From assembly GCF_014493765.1 (NCBI RefSeq), contig NZ_JACTVJ010000004.1:1-64000 (forward strand): a stretch of 64,000 nt of DNA. The letters run 5' to 3'. Under the pieces are notes generated by a model. It made no database searches. It saw only the letters and a list, made by a program, of their open reading frames with translations, and had not been told where the DNA came from. Position numbers and translations under genes: made by a program. Below, piece by piece: positions 53,031 to 60,408 of this stretch. This DNA is from Streptomyces polyasparticus. GTDB taxonomy: Bacteria; Actinomycetota; Actinomycetes; Streptomycetales; Streptomycetaceae. The number at the start of each line of letters is the position of its first letter. The first letter of the stretch is position 1.

Positions 53031-53810
53031 GTGTACCGCTTCCTGTTGACCCGGCAGTGGGTGCTTGTCACCCTTCTCGCCCTTGTGCTCATCCCCGTGA
53101 TGATCGAGCTGGGCTTCTGGCAGCTGCACCGGCATCAGGCCCGCGTCGCGCAGAACGCGCTGATCGCGAAGAGCCTCGACGCGAAGCCCGTACCCGTCGA
53201 GGAGCTGACCGCGCCGGGCGAGACGCTGCCCCGCGAGGACTACTGGCGCCAGGTCACCGCCACCGGCCGCTTCGACGCGGAGCACGAGGTCGTGGTCCGC
53301 CGCCGCACCAACTCCGACGACCGGGTCGGCTTCCACGTCCTGACCCCGTTCGTGCTCGAGGACGGCAAGGTCCTCCTGGTGAACCGGGGCTGGGTGCCCG
53401 CGGCCGCCGATCAGAAGGCGTTCCCGAAGGTTCCGCCGCCGCCCTCGGGCGAGCGCACGGTGACGGGCCGGCTGATGGCCTCGCAGACCACGGACGCCAG
53501 CGGCATCAAGGACCTCAAGGGACTGCCCGACCGCCAGGTGATGCTGATCAGCAGCGAGCAGCAGGCCCAGCTCCTGAACAAGCAGGTGCTCGGCGGCTAC
53601 ATCGAGCTGACCGACCCGGAGACCGACTCCCCCGAGCAGATCCCCGCCCCCGACCACGACTCGATCGGGAACCACTTCGCGTACGCCATCCAGTGGTGGC
53701 TGTTCACGGCGGCCGTGCCGGTCGGCTGGATCTTCCTCGTACGGCGGGAAGTACGCGAACGTCTCGAGCGCGCGGACTCCGAGGAACAGGCCGAACCGGT
53801 TCCGGCCTGA
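53031..53810 (+). CDS. SURF1-family cytochrome oxidase assembly protein
   Basis: 259 residues. N-terminal helix with GFWQLHRHQAR, the periplasmic-facing beta domain with VLLVNRGWVPA, and a C-terminal NHFAYAIQWWLFTAAVPVGWIFLVRRE helix: the SURF1 signature set. It assists heme a insertion or assembly of cytochrome oxidase. GTG start at 53031. Confidence 0.93.
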   Translation: MYRFLLTRQWVLVTLLALVLIPVMIELGFWQLHRHQARVAQNALIAKSLDAKPVPVEELTAPGETLPREDYWRQVTATGRFDAEHEVVVRRRTNSDDRVGFHVLTPFVLEDGKVLLVNRGWVPAAADQKAFPKVPPPPSGERTVTGRLMASQTTDASGIKDLKGLPDRQVMLISSEQQAQLLNKQVLGGYIELTDPETDSPEQIPAPDHDSIGNHFAYAIQWWLFTAAVPVGWIFLVRREVRERLERADSEEQAEPVPA

Positions 53811-53853
53811 CCCCGGGCTCCCTTCGCGGGGATCCACGCGGCAGGATGGGTGC

Positions 53854-54609
53854 ATGGATCTTGGACTGAAGGACCGTGTCTACGTAGTCACCGGCGCGAC
53901 CCGGGGCCTCGGCCACGCTTCGGCCGCCGCCATGGTCGCGGAGGGTGCGAAAGTCGTCCTCACCGGGCGTGAGGAGAAGGCCGCCGTCGAGGCCGCGGCC
54001 GCGTTCGGCGAGAACGCCGTCGGTGTCGGCGCCGACAATGGCGACCCGGCCACCGCGCAGCGTCTGATCGACACCGCCCGTGAGCGCTTCGGCCGTTTCG
54101 ACGGCATCCTCATCAGCGTCGGCGGCCCGGCCCCCGGCACCGCCGCCACCAACACCGACGAGCAGTGGCAGGCCGCCTTCGACGCGGTCTTCCTGGGCGC
54201 GGTCCGGCTCGCGCGGGGTGCGGCCGCGGAGCTCGGCGAGGGCGGGGCGATCGGCTTCGTCCTGTCCGGTTCGGTGTACGAGCCCATCGCCGGCCTCACC
54301 ATCTCCAACGGTCTGCGTCCGGGCCTGGCCGGCTTCGCCAAGTCGCTCGCGGACGAGGTGGGTCCGCGCGGCATCCGCGTGCTCGGCCTGCTGCCCGGCC
54401 GGATCGCCACGGACCGCATGCGCCAGCTGGACGGCCTGGCCCCCGACCCCGCCGCGGCCCGCGCCGCCAACGAGTCCCGTATCCCGCTGGGCCGCTACGG
54501 CACGCCGGAGGAGTTCGGCCGGGTGGCGGCGTTCACGCTGTCGCCGGCGGCCTCGTATCTGACGGGTGTGATGCTGCCGGTGGACGGCGGGGCGCTGCGG
54601 GGGTTCTGA
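53854..54609 (+). CDS. SDR-fold protein without the usual YxxxK catalytic motif
   Basis: 251 residues. The cofactor motif TGATRGLGHASA and the C-terminal SYLTGVMLPVDGGALRGF are typical of FabG-like SDRs. Where YxxxK should be, the sequence reads LTISNGLRPGLAG, so tyrosine and lysine are both missing. A subset of SDRs with SN(S/G)LR at this site exists. They may use other residues or be inactive. The ATG at 53854 is preceded by GGCAGGATGGGTGC. Confidence 0.88.
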   Translation: MDLGLKDRVYVVTGATRGLGHASAAAMVAEGAKVVLTGREEKAAVEAAAAFGENAVGVGADNGDPATAQRLIDTARERFGRFDGILISVGGPAPGTAATNTDEQWQAAFDAVFLGAVRLARGAAAELGEGGAIGFVLSGSVYEPIAGLTISNGLRPGLAGFAKSLADEVGPRGIRVLGLLPGRIATDRMRQLDGLAPDPAAARAANESRIPLGRYGTPEEFGRVAAFTLSPAASYLTGVMLPVDGGALRGF

Positions 54610-54652
54610 GCCCGGCCTCGGCGCGCACGCTCCCGCCGTCCGGGCCGGGCTC
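54608..54652. terminator. Hairpin between SDR and SIMPL genes
   Basis: 10-bp stem GAGCCCGGCC (54608-54617) with 54643-54652 and a 25-base loop between convergent genes. Confidence 0.55.
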
Positions 54653-54658
54653 CTCGCG

Positions 54659-55435
54659 TCAGACCAGCTCGTACACCGCGGTGACCGACGCGGTCGACTG
54701 GATCTCCCCGGGAGCCAGCGGGACGCTCGCGCCCGCGCTGTCGAACGCCTCCTTGGCCATCGGCAGCGGGTGCGGGCCGCTCGTGGCGCTGTCCGTGAGC
54801 GAGACGAGCCGACCAAGGCGGTGCCCGCTGAACTCGGCGTACTCCAGGGCCTTGGCCCGCGCGTCGCGGTGCGCGTCCTTGCGTGCCTGCGTGCGCAGCG
54901 CCGCCGGGTCGGCCACGTCGAAGGCGACGGAGTGGATACGTCCGGCGTCGCCGGTGGCGTCCGTGACGGCCTGCAGGACCGCACCCGTGTCGCCGATCCT
55001 GCGGACCTTGACAGTGAAGGACTGCGCGGCCCGGTAGCCCGTCAGCTCGGACTTGCCCGACGTGTAGGTGTACTGCGGGCCGAGGGACAGGCCTTCGGTC
55101 CTGATGTCCTTGTCGGCGATGCCCCGGGCGCGCACGGCGGCCAGCAGCGCGCGGGCGGCCTTGCTCTGGGCGTTCATCGCGTCCTTCGAGGTCTTCTCGG
55201 TGACCTCGACCCCGGCGTGGACCACCGCCATGTCCGGCTTGCCCGTCGCGCTGCCCTCGCCGCTCACGGTCAGGACGGCGGGGCGCGGCGCGGCGGCCCG
55301 TACGGTTTCGGGACCGCTGGGCAGGGCGGCCGCCGCGGGAGCGGCGAGGGCGGGGAGCGCGAGGGCGAGCAGCGTGACCGCGAAGGCCTTGGCGGGGCGG
55401 GCGAGAGGCACGGGTGCGGTGCGGGCGAGGAGCAT
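54659..55435 (-). CDS. SIMPL-domain (DUF541) secreted protein
   Basis: 258 residues: a signal peptide (about 8-36, AKAFAVTLLALALPALAAPAAAA) and a SIMPL domain with LTVSGEGSATGKPDMAVVHAGVEVTEKT, GYRAAQSFTVKV, and DARAKALEYAEFSGHRLGRLVSL. DUF541 proteins are periplasmic or extracellular, with roles in oxidative stress suggested in other bacteria. The ATG at 55435 follows AAAGGAA. Confidence 0.92.
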   Translation of the reverse strand: MLLARTAPVPLARPAKAFAVTLLALALPALAAPAAAALPSGPETVRAAAPRPAVLTVSGEGSATGKPDMAVVHAGVEVTEKTSKDAMNAQSKAARALLAAVRARGIADKDIRTEGLSLGPQYTYTSGKSELTGYRAAQSFTVKVRRIGDTGAVLQAVTDATGDAGRIHSVAFDVADPAALRTQARKDAHRDARAKALEYAEFSGHRLGRLVSLTDSATSGPHPLPMAKEAFDSAGASVPLAPGEIQSTASVTAVYELV

Positions 55436-55617
55436 CGGTACGGTTCCTTTCGAGGGCGTGAGCGCGTCCCCGTGATCGGCGGGGGCGCGGGTGCGGCCCC
55501 GTCGACTCGGGGGCATGCGTATGTCCCGCATCCCAGCACCTGGCGATCACCACCGGCGGGCACCACACCCGCGCGTCACCTCTCTGGCCGCACCCGGGCC
55601 TGCGGGGGCGAACGCTC

Positions 55618-56196
55618 TCAACTCACCCGTTGCGCCCGCCTCTTGAGCGTCCCCATCCGCACCTCGGCCGGCAGCCGGTCGAGGCCGGCGGAGTCGCGGG
55701 CCGTGGCCAGCGCCTCGTAGGTCATCCGCTGGAGCGTCTCGCGGGGCGCGGCCTGCGCCTCCAGTACGAGCTGCACGCGTGCCTCGGGCGCACTGCGCCG
55801 GCCCACGAGCAGCACATCCGCCCGCTCGACCCCGTGCAAGTCCTCGGCCGCACCGGCCAGTACGCCCGCAAGGGCCCGCGCCCGCAGCAGCGCGCCCTGG
55901 CCGTCGCCGCTGTCCACGAGGACCTCGGTGAGCCGGTTGCGCCGGGCCTGGGCGATCAGCGACCACACCATCAGGCCGAACAGCAGTCCAAGCGCCCCGA
56001 ACACGGCCGGCCACCACCAGGTGTCCTCGCGGTAGCGGTCCCGTGCGGACTCGGCGAGCAGCACATCGCTCCGGGCGTCGTAGAACCACCACTCCGGCAG
56101 CGGCCCGCCGAGCCCGGCGATCAGCACACTGCCGCCGAGGACCAGGAGCGCGAGCCCCACGAGCCCGATCAGCACACGGTTGGCGATCCGCAGCAT
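55618..56196 (-). CDS. AmaP-like alkaline-shock membrane anchor
   Basis: 192 residues: two N-terminal membrane helices (about 8-30 and 60-82) and a soluble domain whose VERADVLLVGRRSAPEARVQLVLEAQA pattern resembles Asp23-like beta strands. Matches the AmaP family, which anchors Asp23 at the membrane in Firmicutes. Last gene of the cluster, 4 bases after the DUF6286-type gene. Confidence 0.8.
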   Translation of the reverse strand: MLRIANRVLIGLVGLALLVLGGSVLIAGLGGPLPEWWFYDARSDVLLAESARDRYREDTWWWPAVFGALGLLFGLMVWSLIAQARRNRLTEVLVDSGDGQGALLRARALAGVLAGAAEDLHGVERADVLLVGRRSAPEARVQLVLEAQAAPRETLQRMTYEALATARDSAGLDRLPAEVRMGTLKRRAQRVS

Positions 56197-56200
56197 GGCC

Positions 56201-56938
56201 TCAGCCCTTCCCCGGTCGTGACACGGTCACCGAAAGAGCGGGGCCCGCGACCAGGCCGAGGGACTTGATGCCCTCGCCGAGCGCGGCGTCCAAGTCGGCC
56301 CGTACCTCGTCGAGTTCGCGGAAGTGCGAGACCGCCCGCACCTCGACCTTCGCGCGGTACACACGGACCCGCACCGACTGCACCCCCGACACCTCCATCG
56401 CCCGGTCGCGCAGCACGAGCGCGGCGGCGGCGCTGTCCAGCCAGGCGCGGACGTCGGCGTTGCCGCTGCGCAGGGGCAGCGCGGAACGGTGTCCGGGCGC
56501 CGCGGCGAGGACGAGCAGACCGATGCCGAGCACGACGGCCACCGCCGCCCCGGCCAGCACCCAGGGGTCGTCCAGGGGCCGGCCGCCGAACTGTTCGGCG
56601 AGCTCCTTGCGCCAGGCCATCGCCGGCTGTTCGGCCCGCACCGCCGCGAGGTCGTAGAGCAGCAGCCCCGCACCGGCCGCGAGCAGCAGCGCGAGCACGC
56701 CCGCGGGGATCCGGCGCACGGACCACAGCCTGCCGCCGTCACCGTCCTCCTCGGGGGTGGCCACCGGGCCGTAGCGCGCGGCGGATGCCGACTGGTCGAG
56801 CTCGGACTGTGCCCGCTGGAGCACCTCGGCCTCGGCCTTCTCGCCCTTCTCGGCCTTCTCCAGGACGGGCAGACTTCGTGTGGTGCCCTCGCTCTCGGGG
56901 CCGGGCGGCGCCGCCCGGCCCTCCGGACCTTGGCTCAT
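56201..56938 (-). CDS. DUF6286-type membrane protein of the Asp23 cluster
   Basis: 245 residues: a charged cytosolic N-terminus (about 1-75, with KAEKGEKAEAEVLQRAQ), two membrane helices (about 76-95 and 125-145), and a C-terminal domain (VSGVQSVRVRVYRAKVEVRAVSHF) with an Asp23-like strand pattern. Its start overlaps the upstream Asp23 gene stop by 4 bp. Confidence 0.78.
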   Translation of the reverse strand: MSQGPEGRAAPPGPESEGTTRSLPVLEKAEKGEKAEAEVLQRAQSELDQSASAARYGPVATPEEDGDGGRLWSVRRIPAGVLALLLAAGAGLLLYDLAAVRAEQPAMAWRKELAEQFGGRPLDDPWVLAGAAVAVVLGIGLLVLAAAPGHRSALPLRSGNADVRAWLDSAAAALVLRDRAMEVSGVQSVRVRVYRAKVEVRAVSHFRELDEVRADLDAALGEGIKSLGLVAGPALSVTVSRPGKG

Positions 56939-57291
56939 CGTGTCCTCCCCTGCGCCCGCGCGGGATGCAGCCGCTCCACCTGGACCGCCACCTCGGGCAC
57001 GGTCATCCCCGCCAACGCCTCTACCCGCTGGGCGACTTGACGACGCACGGCCGCGCAGCGGGCGCCGATGTCGCAGGGGTAGCCGAGCTCCAGGGTGATC
57101 CGCGCCCGCACGACCAGATCCCGTACGCGCACCACGGCCTGCGGTGCGCCGGCCTCGGCGGGCACACCGGAACCGAGCGCCTCACGGGCCGCGTACGCGG
57201 CGATCTTCTCCACGACCCGGTCGGCGATGACGGTCGCGCCCCGCTCGCCCGCGGGCACCGCCCGCGCACCGGGACTGCCGGCCGCGCCCAT
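56935..57291 (-). CDS. Asp23/Gls24-family protein (second copy)
   Basis: 118 residues. The Asp23 hallmark start ATVIADRVVEKIAAYAAREALG and the end GMTVPEVAVQVERL are both present. The middle has DLVVRARITLELGYPCDIGARCAAVRRQVAQRVEAL with two cysteines. These proteins are envelope-stress factors tethered by AmaP. It shares one base with the stop of the small membrane gene upstream and overlaps the next gene by 4 bp. Confidence 0.88.
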   Translation of the reverse strand: MGAAGSPGARAVPAGERGATVIADRVVEKIAAYAAREALGSGVPAEAGAPQAVVRVRDLVVRARITLELGYPCDIGARCAAVRRQVAQRVEALAGMTVPEVAVQVERLHPARAQGRTR

Positions 57292-57488
57292 CAGCGCCGC
57301 CGGTCGCCGCGTGACTCACCGCGGCCGCGGAACAGGTCACCGAGGTCCAAGTCCCCGTCCGCGTACCGCCCGACAAGGAACCCGAGCGCACCGAGCGCCG
57401 CCACGAGCAGGAACGCGCCGAACCCGCCGAAGTACGCGGCGAATCCGAGCGCCATCCCGGCGAGCAGCCCGATCGAGGCCCTGCTCAT
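57291..57488 (-). CDS. Small membrane protein of the Asp23 cluster
   Basis: 65 residues: one long hydrophobic hairpin (about 5-40, IGLLAGMALGFAAYFGGFGAFLLVAALGALGFLVG) and an acidic/arginine tail (YADGDLDLGDLFRGRGESRGDRRR). This DUF2273-like size and position between two Asp23 genes is common in actinomycetes. It probably anchors an Asp23 protein. Confidence 0.82.
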   Translation of the reverse strand: MSRASIGLLAGMALGFAAYFGGFGAFLLVAALGALGFLVGRYADGDLDLGDLFRGRGESRGDRRR

Positions 57489-57525
57489 CTCGCCACCTCC
57501 GTCGCGGAAACCGCCATCGGAGCCG

Positions 57526-57999
57526 TCACTGGAGCCGCGTCTCGTCGTCGTCCTCCTCGTCGGGCAGCTTCACGTCGCCGACCGCGATGTTGACCTCGAC
57601 GACCTCGAGCCCGGTCATCCGCTCCACAGCGGCGATGACGTTCTCGCGTACGGCACGGGCCACATCGACGATCGAGACGCCGTAGTCCACGACGATCTCC
57701 AGATCGAGCGCCGTCTGCACCTCGCCGACCTCGGCCTTCACACCCCGGGTCACGGACTTGGCGCCGGGCACCCGGTCCCGTACCGCGCCGAAGGTGCGCG
57801 CGAGCCCCATCGCGTGCACACCCACCACATCCCGCGCGGCGAGCCCGGCGATCTTCTCCACCACTCCGTCGGCGATGGTGGTGCGCCCTCGCGTCGCGGG
57901 ATCGCCGCCGCCCCGCTTCTTCACCGTCCCGGCGGCGCCCTGTTCCCCGGGCGCGGCCTCCAGCGTCACTTCCTGGCCTGGTTGTGCGGTCTCGGTCAT
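57526..57999 (-). CDS. Asp23/Gls24-family envelope stress protein
   Basis: 157 residues. A flexible N-terminus is followed by RTTIADGVVEKIAGLAARDVVGVHAM, VEVGEVQTALDLEIVVDYGVSIVDVARAVRENVIAAVERMTGLEVVEVNIAVGDV and an acidic tail DEEDDDE. This is the full Asp23 domain. First gene of the leftward five-gene cluster; ATG at 57999 after GAGGGG. Divergent from the doubled Asp23-like gene, sharing a promoter region of about 80 bases. Confidence 0.93.
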   Translation of the reverse strand: MTETAQPGQEVTLEAAPGEQGAAGTVKKRGGGDPATRGRTTIADGVVEKIAGLAARDVVGVHAMGLARTFGAVRDRVPGAKSVTRGVKAEVGEVQTALDLEIVVDYGVSIVDVARAVRENVIAAVERMTGLEVVEVNIAVGDVKLPDEEDDDETRLQ

Positions 58000-58081
58000 C
58001 GCGTATCCCCTCGCCACCGATTGCGCTCCTTCGCCCACCGTAAGTGCGGGTGCCCCGTCGGTCACCGGGCAAGCTGCATCC

Positions 58082-58795
58082 ATGGACCCTTTGGCACAGG
58101 TGATTCGTCAACAGCTGCACCTGGGACGCCTGTTGCCGCTCGGCGGGCCCGCCGACGGGGCGTGGATCGCGGAGTCGGCGGCGCGCGCGGTCCTCGAAGG
58201 CGCCACCGCCGCGATACGGGGAGCGCGCGTCGATTCCGTACGCCTGGCGCTCGCCGACCCGGACACGGCCGCCGAGCCCGTGGTGCCCGGACCGCCGAGC
58301 GCGCTGCCGCCGGCGCCGCTGCGGGTGACGGCCGAATGCGCCGCGGCGACGGACGAGCCGCTGCCGGCCGTCGTGGGGCGGCTGCGGTCGGTGCTCGCGA
58401 TCGCCGCGCATGGCCTCGGCCTGGTGGTCGAGGCGGTGGATCTGCGGATCACCGATCTGGTCGCACCCGGCGAGCTCACGGCCCGTACTCCCGCGCCGGG
58501 CAGGCGTGTTCCGACCGTACGCACGGACCGCGGCCCGGCCGCCCGCGCCGCCCTCGCCGTACCGGGGGTGACCCGGCTGACGGGGACGCAGGCGGGCACG
58601 GGCCGCGCCGTACAGATGCAGGAGCGGCGCTCACCCGGTGCGCTCGCGACGCGCCATCTCCGTATCGAGCTGGCAACCGCCGCCCATCACAACGCCCTCG
58701 AGGTGGCCCTCGCGGTCCGCCGCGCCGCTTCGGCGGCGCTCCCCGACCGGCCGACGGTGGCGGTCCTGGTCACGGAGGTCGACGGACTCGCGTAG
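58082..58795 (+). CDS. Asp23-cluster-associated protein, possibly two degenerate Asp23-like repeats
   Basis: 237 residues with no named domain that I can assign with confidence. Two halves share one pattern: residues about 80-135 (PLRVTAECAAATDEPLPAVVGRLRSVLAIAAHGLGLVVEAVDLRITDL) and about 185-237 (LRIELATAAHHNALEVALAVRRAASAALPDRPTVAVLVTEVDGL). Both read like strand - 'positioned valine' - helix - strand, the Asp23 core. The ATG at 58082 is 82 bases from the divergent Asp23 gene. Its 3' end is the first unit of a tandem repeat. Confidence 0.72.
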   Translation: MDPLAQVIRQQLHLGRLLPLGGPADGAWIAESAARAVLEGATAAIRGARVDSVRLALADPDTAAEPVVPGPPSALPPAPLRVTAECAAATDEPLPAVVGRLRSVLAIAAHGLGLVVEAVDLRITDLVAPGELTARTPAPGRRVPTVRTDRGPAARAALAVPGVTRLTGTQAGTGRAVQMQERRSPGALATRHLRIELATAAHHNALEVALAVRRAASAALPDRPTVAVLVTEVDGLA

Positions 58796-58881
58796 GAGAA
58801 CGGAGGCCGACGGACTCACGTAGAAGAACGGAGGCCGACGAACTCACGCAGGGAACGGAGGACCACGGACTCACGCAGGAG
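58773..58881 (+). repeat. Four-unit degenerate tandem repeat at a gene 3' end
   Basis: Four units of 28, 28, 27 and 26 bases each starting CGGAGG (58773, 58801, 58829, 58856) and containing GACGGACTCACG-like cores. The first unit encodes the last codons and TAG stop of the preceding gene; the others are untranslated copies with a few substitutions. Confidence 0.9.
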
Positions 58882-58895
58882 CCCGCCGGGAATGC

Positions 58896-59699
58896 TCAGT
58901 CGCCGATCCCCGCCAGATCCCGCAGCCGTCGCGCCTGCGCCGCGCGCTCGGCGACGCGCTGGTCCTCGTAGGAACGCTCGACCGCACCCTGCAGCAACGC
59001 CTTGGTCTCGACGACGGCGTCGCGCGGCGCGGCGAGCAGTGCGCCCGCCAAGTCGCGTACGGCAGCGTCGAGTTCGGCCGCGGGCACGACAAGGTTGGCG
59101 AGGCCGATGCGTTCGGCCTCGTCCGCATGCACGAAGCGCCCGGTGACACAGATCTCCAGGGCGCGCGCATAACCCACGAGAGAGACCAGCGGATGCGTAC
59201 CGGTCAGGTCAGGTACGAGTCCGAGGCTGGTCTCGCGCATGGCGAACTGGGCGTCCTCGGCCGCGACCCGCAGGTCACAGGCGAGCGCCAGCTGGAAGCC
59301 GGCGCCGATCGCATGCCCCTGCACCGCCGCGACGGTCAGCACATCGCTGCGCCGCCACCACGTGAACGCCTCTTGGTACTCGGCGATGACCGCGTCCAAC
59401 GACGCGTCATCGCCGCGTGCCATCTCCAGGAACGAGGGCTCGCCCTCGAACCCTTCCGGAGTGAATGCCTGCCGGTCGAGCCCGGCGGAGAACGACTTGC
59501 CCTCGCCGCGCAGCACCACCACGCGCACGCTGCCAGGCAGCGCCCGGCCGGCCTCCGTCAACGCCCGCCAGAGTGCAGGACTTTGGGCGTTGCGCTTGGC
59601 CGCGTTGGCCAGGGTCACCGTGGCGAGCGTGTCGTCGATGGTGAGCCGGACGCCGTCCTTGTCGAGGACGACGGTGCCGGAAGTGTCGTACGAGGTCAT
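58896..59699 (-). CDS. Enoyl-CoA hydratase/isomerase family protein
   Basis: 267 residues of the crotonase superfamily. Oxyanion-hole segments GKSFSAGLDRQAF and VQGHAIGAGFQLALACDLRVA, then DAQFAMRETSLGLVPDLTGT. One of the two hydratase glutamates is kept (ETSLGLVPD), while the other position is QLALA, so isomerase or another crotonase activity is possible. Monocistronic between the tandem repeat and gbn. Confidence 0.9.
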   Translation of the reverse strand: MTSYDTSGTVVLDKDGVRLTIDDTLATVTLANAAKRNAQSPALWRALTEAGRALPGSVRVVVLRGEGKSFSAGLDRQAFTPEGFEGEPSFLEMARGDDASLDAVIAEYQEAFTWWRRSDVLTVAAVQGHAIGAGFQLALACDLRVAAEDAQFAMRETSLGLVPDLTGTHPLVSLVGYARALEICVTGRFVHADEAERIGLANLVVPAAELDAAVRDLAGALLAAPRDAVVETKALLQGAVERSYEDQRVAERAAQARRLRDLAGIGD

Positions 59700-59753
59700 G
59701 AGCGTCTCCGCATGGCCGCAGTCAGATACAGCATTGAAGTGACTGCACAGTAA

Positions 59754-59785
59754 CCACCCGGCCGGCCATGGAACCGACCGGGTGG
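59754..59785 (-). terminator. Terminator after gbn
   Basis: CCACCCGGCCGG (59754-59765) pairs with 59774-59785 with one mismatch and an 8-base loop. Confidence 0.7.
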
Positions 59786-59816
59786 CACCACCGAAGACCG
59801 ATGAGCAGCGGGAAGG

Positions 59817-60035
59817 TCAGGAAGCTGCCTTCTTGCCCCGCGTCGCCCCGCCGCGTCCCCGCAGCGTGACCCCGGACTCGCTGAGCATCCGGTGGACGAA
59901 TCCATAGGAGCGGCCGGTCTCCTCGGCCAGCGCCCGGATGCTCGCACCGGAGTCGTACTTCTTCTTCAGGTCTGCCGCGAGCTTGTCGCGCGCGGCGCCG
60001 GTTACCCGGCTGCCCTTCTTCAGAGTCTCGGCCAC
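59817..60035 (-). CDS. gbn: Gbn-like GATC-binding nucleoid-associated protein
   Basis: 72 residues: basic start VAETLKKGSRVTGAARDKLAADLKKKY, a single HTH (SIRALAEETGRSYGFVHRMLSESGVTLRG), and a basic tail RGGATRGKKAAS. It matches in size and sequence style the S. coelicolor protein SCO1839 (Gbn), a small NAP that binds GATC-containing sites, as I recall. The GTG at 60035 follows GAGGAGG. Reading from further upstream would add about 77 residues of untypical sequence. Confidence 0.88.
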   Translation of the reverse strand: MAETLKKGSRVTGAARDKLAADLKKKYDSGASIRALAEETGRSYGFVHRMLSESGVTLRGRGGATRGKKAAS

Positions 60036-60408
60036 CCGTGCCTCCTCATGGGAAGTGCGCTCTGGACTTCTCATGATCACCCCTCCTGAGCGTCCTGGCC
60101 ACCCATTCGGCAAGGTCCGTCCGGCCGGAATTCGCGCCTCCAAGGCGGTCCTCACAAGCGGAGGGAATGATTCCGGTGACCTTGGTTCACGCCGTCGAAC
60201 AGGTCCATGAACGAATCGGCAGGTCAAGGCGCACAAGGTCACGGTCAACCGCACGCGGCCAGGCAAGCCCTTGATCCGGTGTACGACACACCGCGGTACT
60301 AGGCGATCTCACTCATACGAAGGATCACGCGTCAGCAGAATGATCCATACGAAGTGGATCAGCGGCATCCGTTCGGGTTCGGATGCCGCGTCCGGCCGGG
60401 TCCGGATG
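60036..60408. promoter_or_regulatory. gbn upstream region with clustered GATC sites
   Basis: 373 bases without a gene. Six GATC tetramers occur at about 60075, 60273, 60305, 60323, 60342 and 60357, four of them within 56 bases. A 10-bp hairpin GCGGCATCCG (60362-60371)/60380-60389 at the right end is the terminator of the ABC-F gene. The rest contains the gbn promoter. Confidence 0.6.
60362..60389 (-). terminator. Terminator after ABC-F gene
   Basis: 10-bp perfect stem 60362-60371 with 60380-60389 and an 8-base loop, 20 bases past the ABC-F stop on the minus strand. Confidence 0.75.

Noticed and set aside
58773-58881. CRISPR array at the 26-28 bp repeats
   Set aside because: Units are directly adjacent with no spacers, diverge from each other and begin inside a gene end; no cas genes are present.
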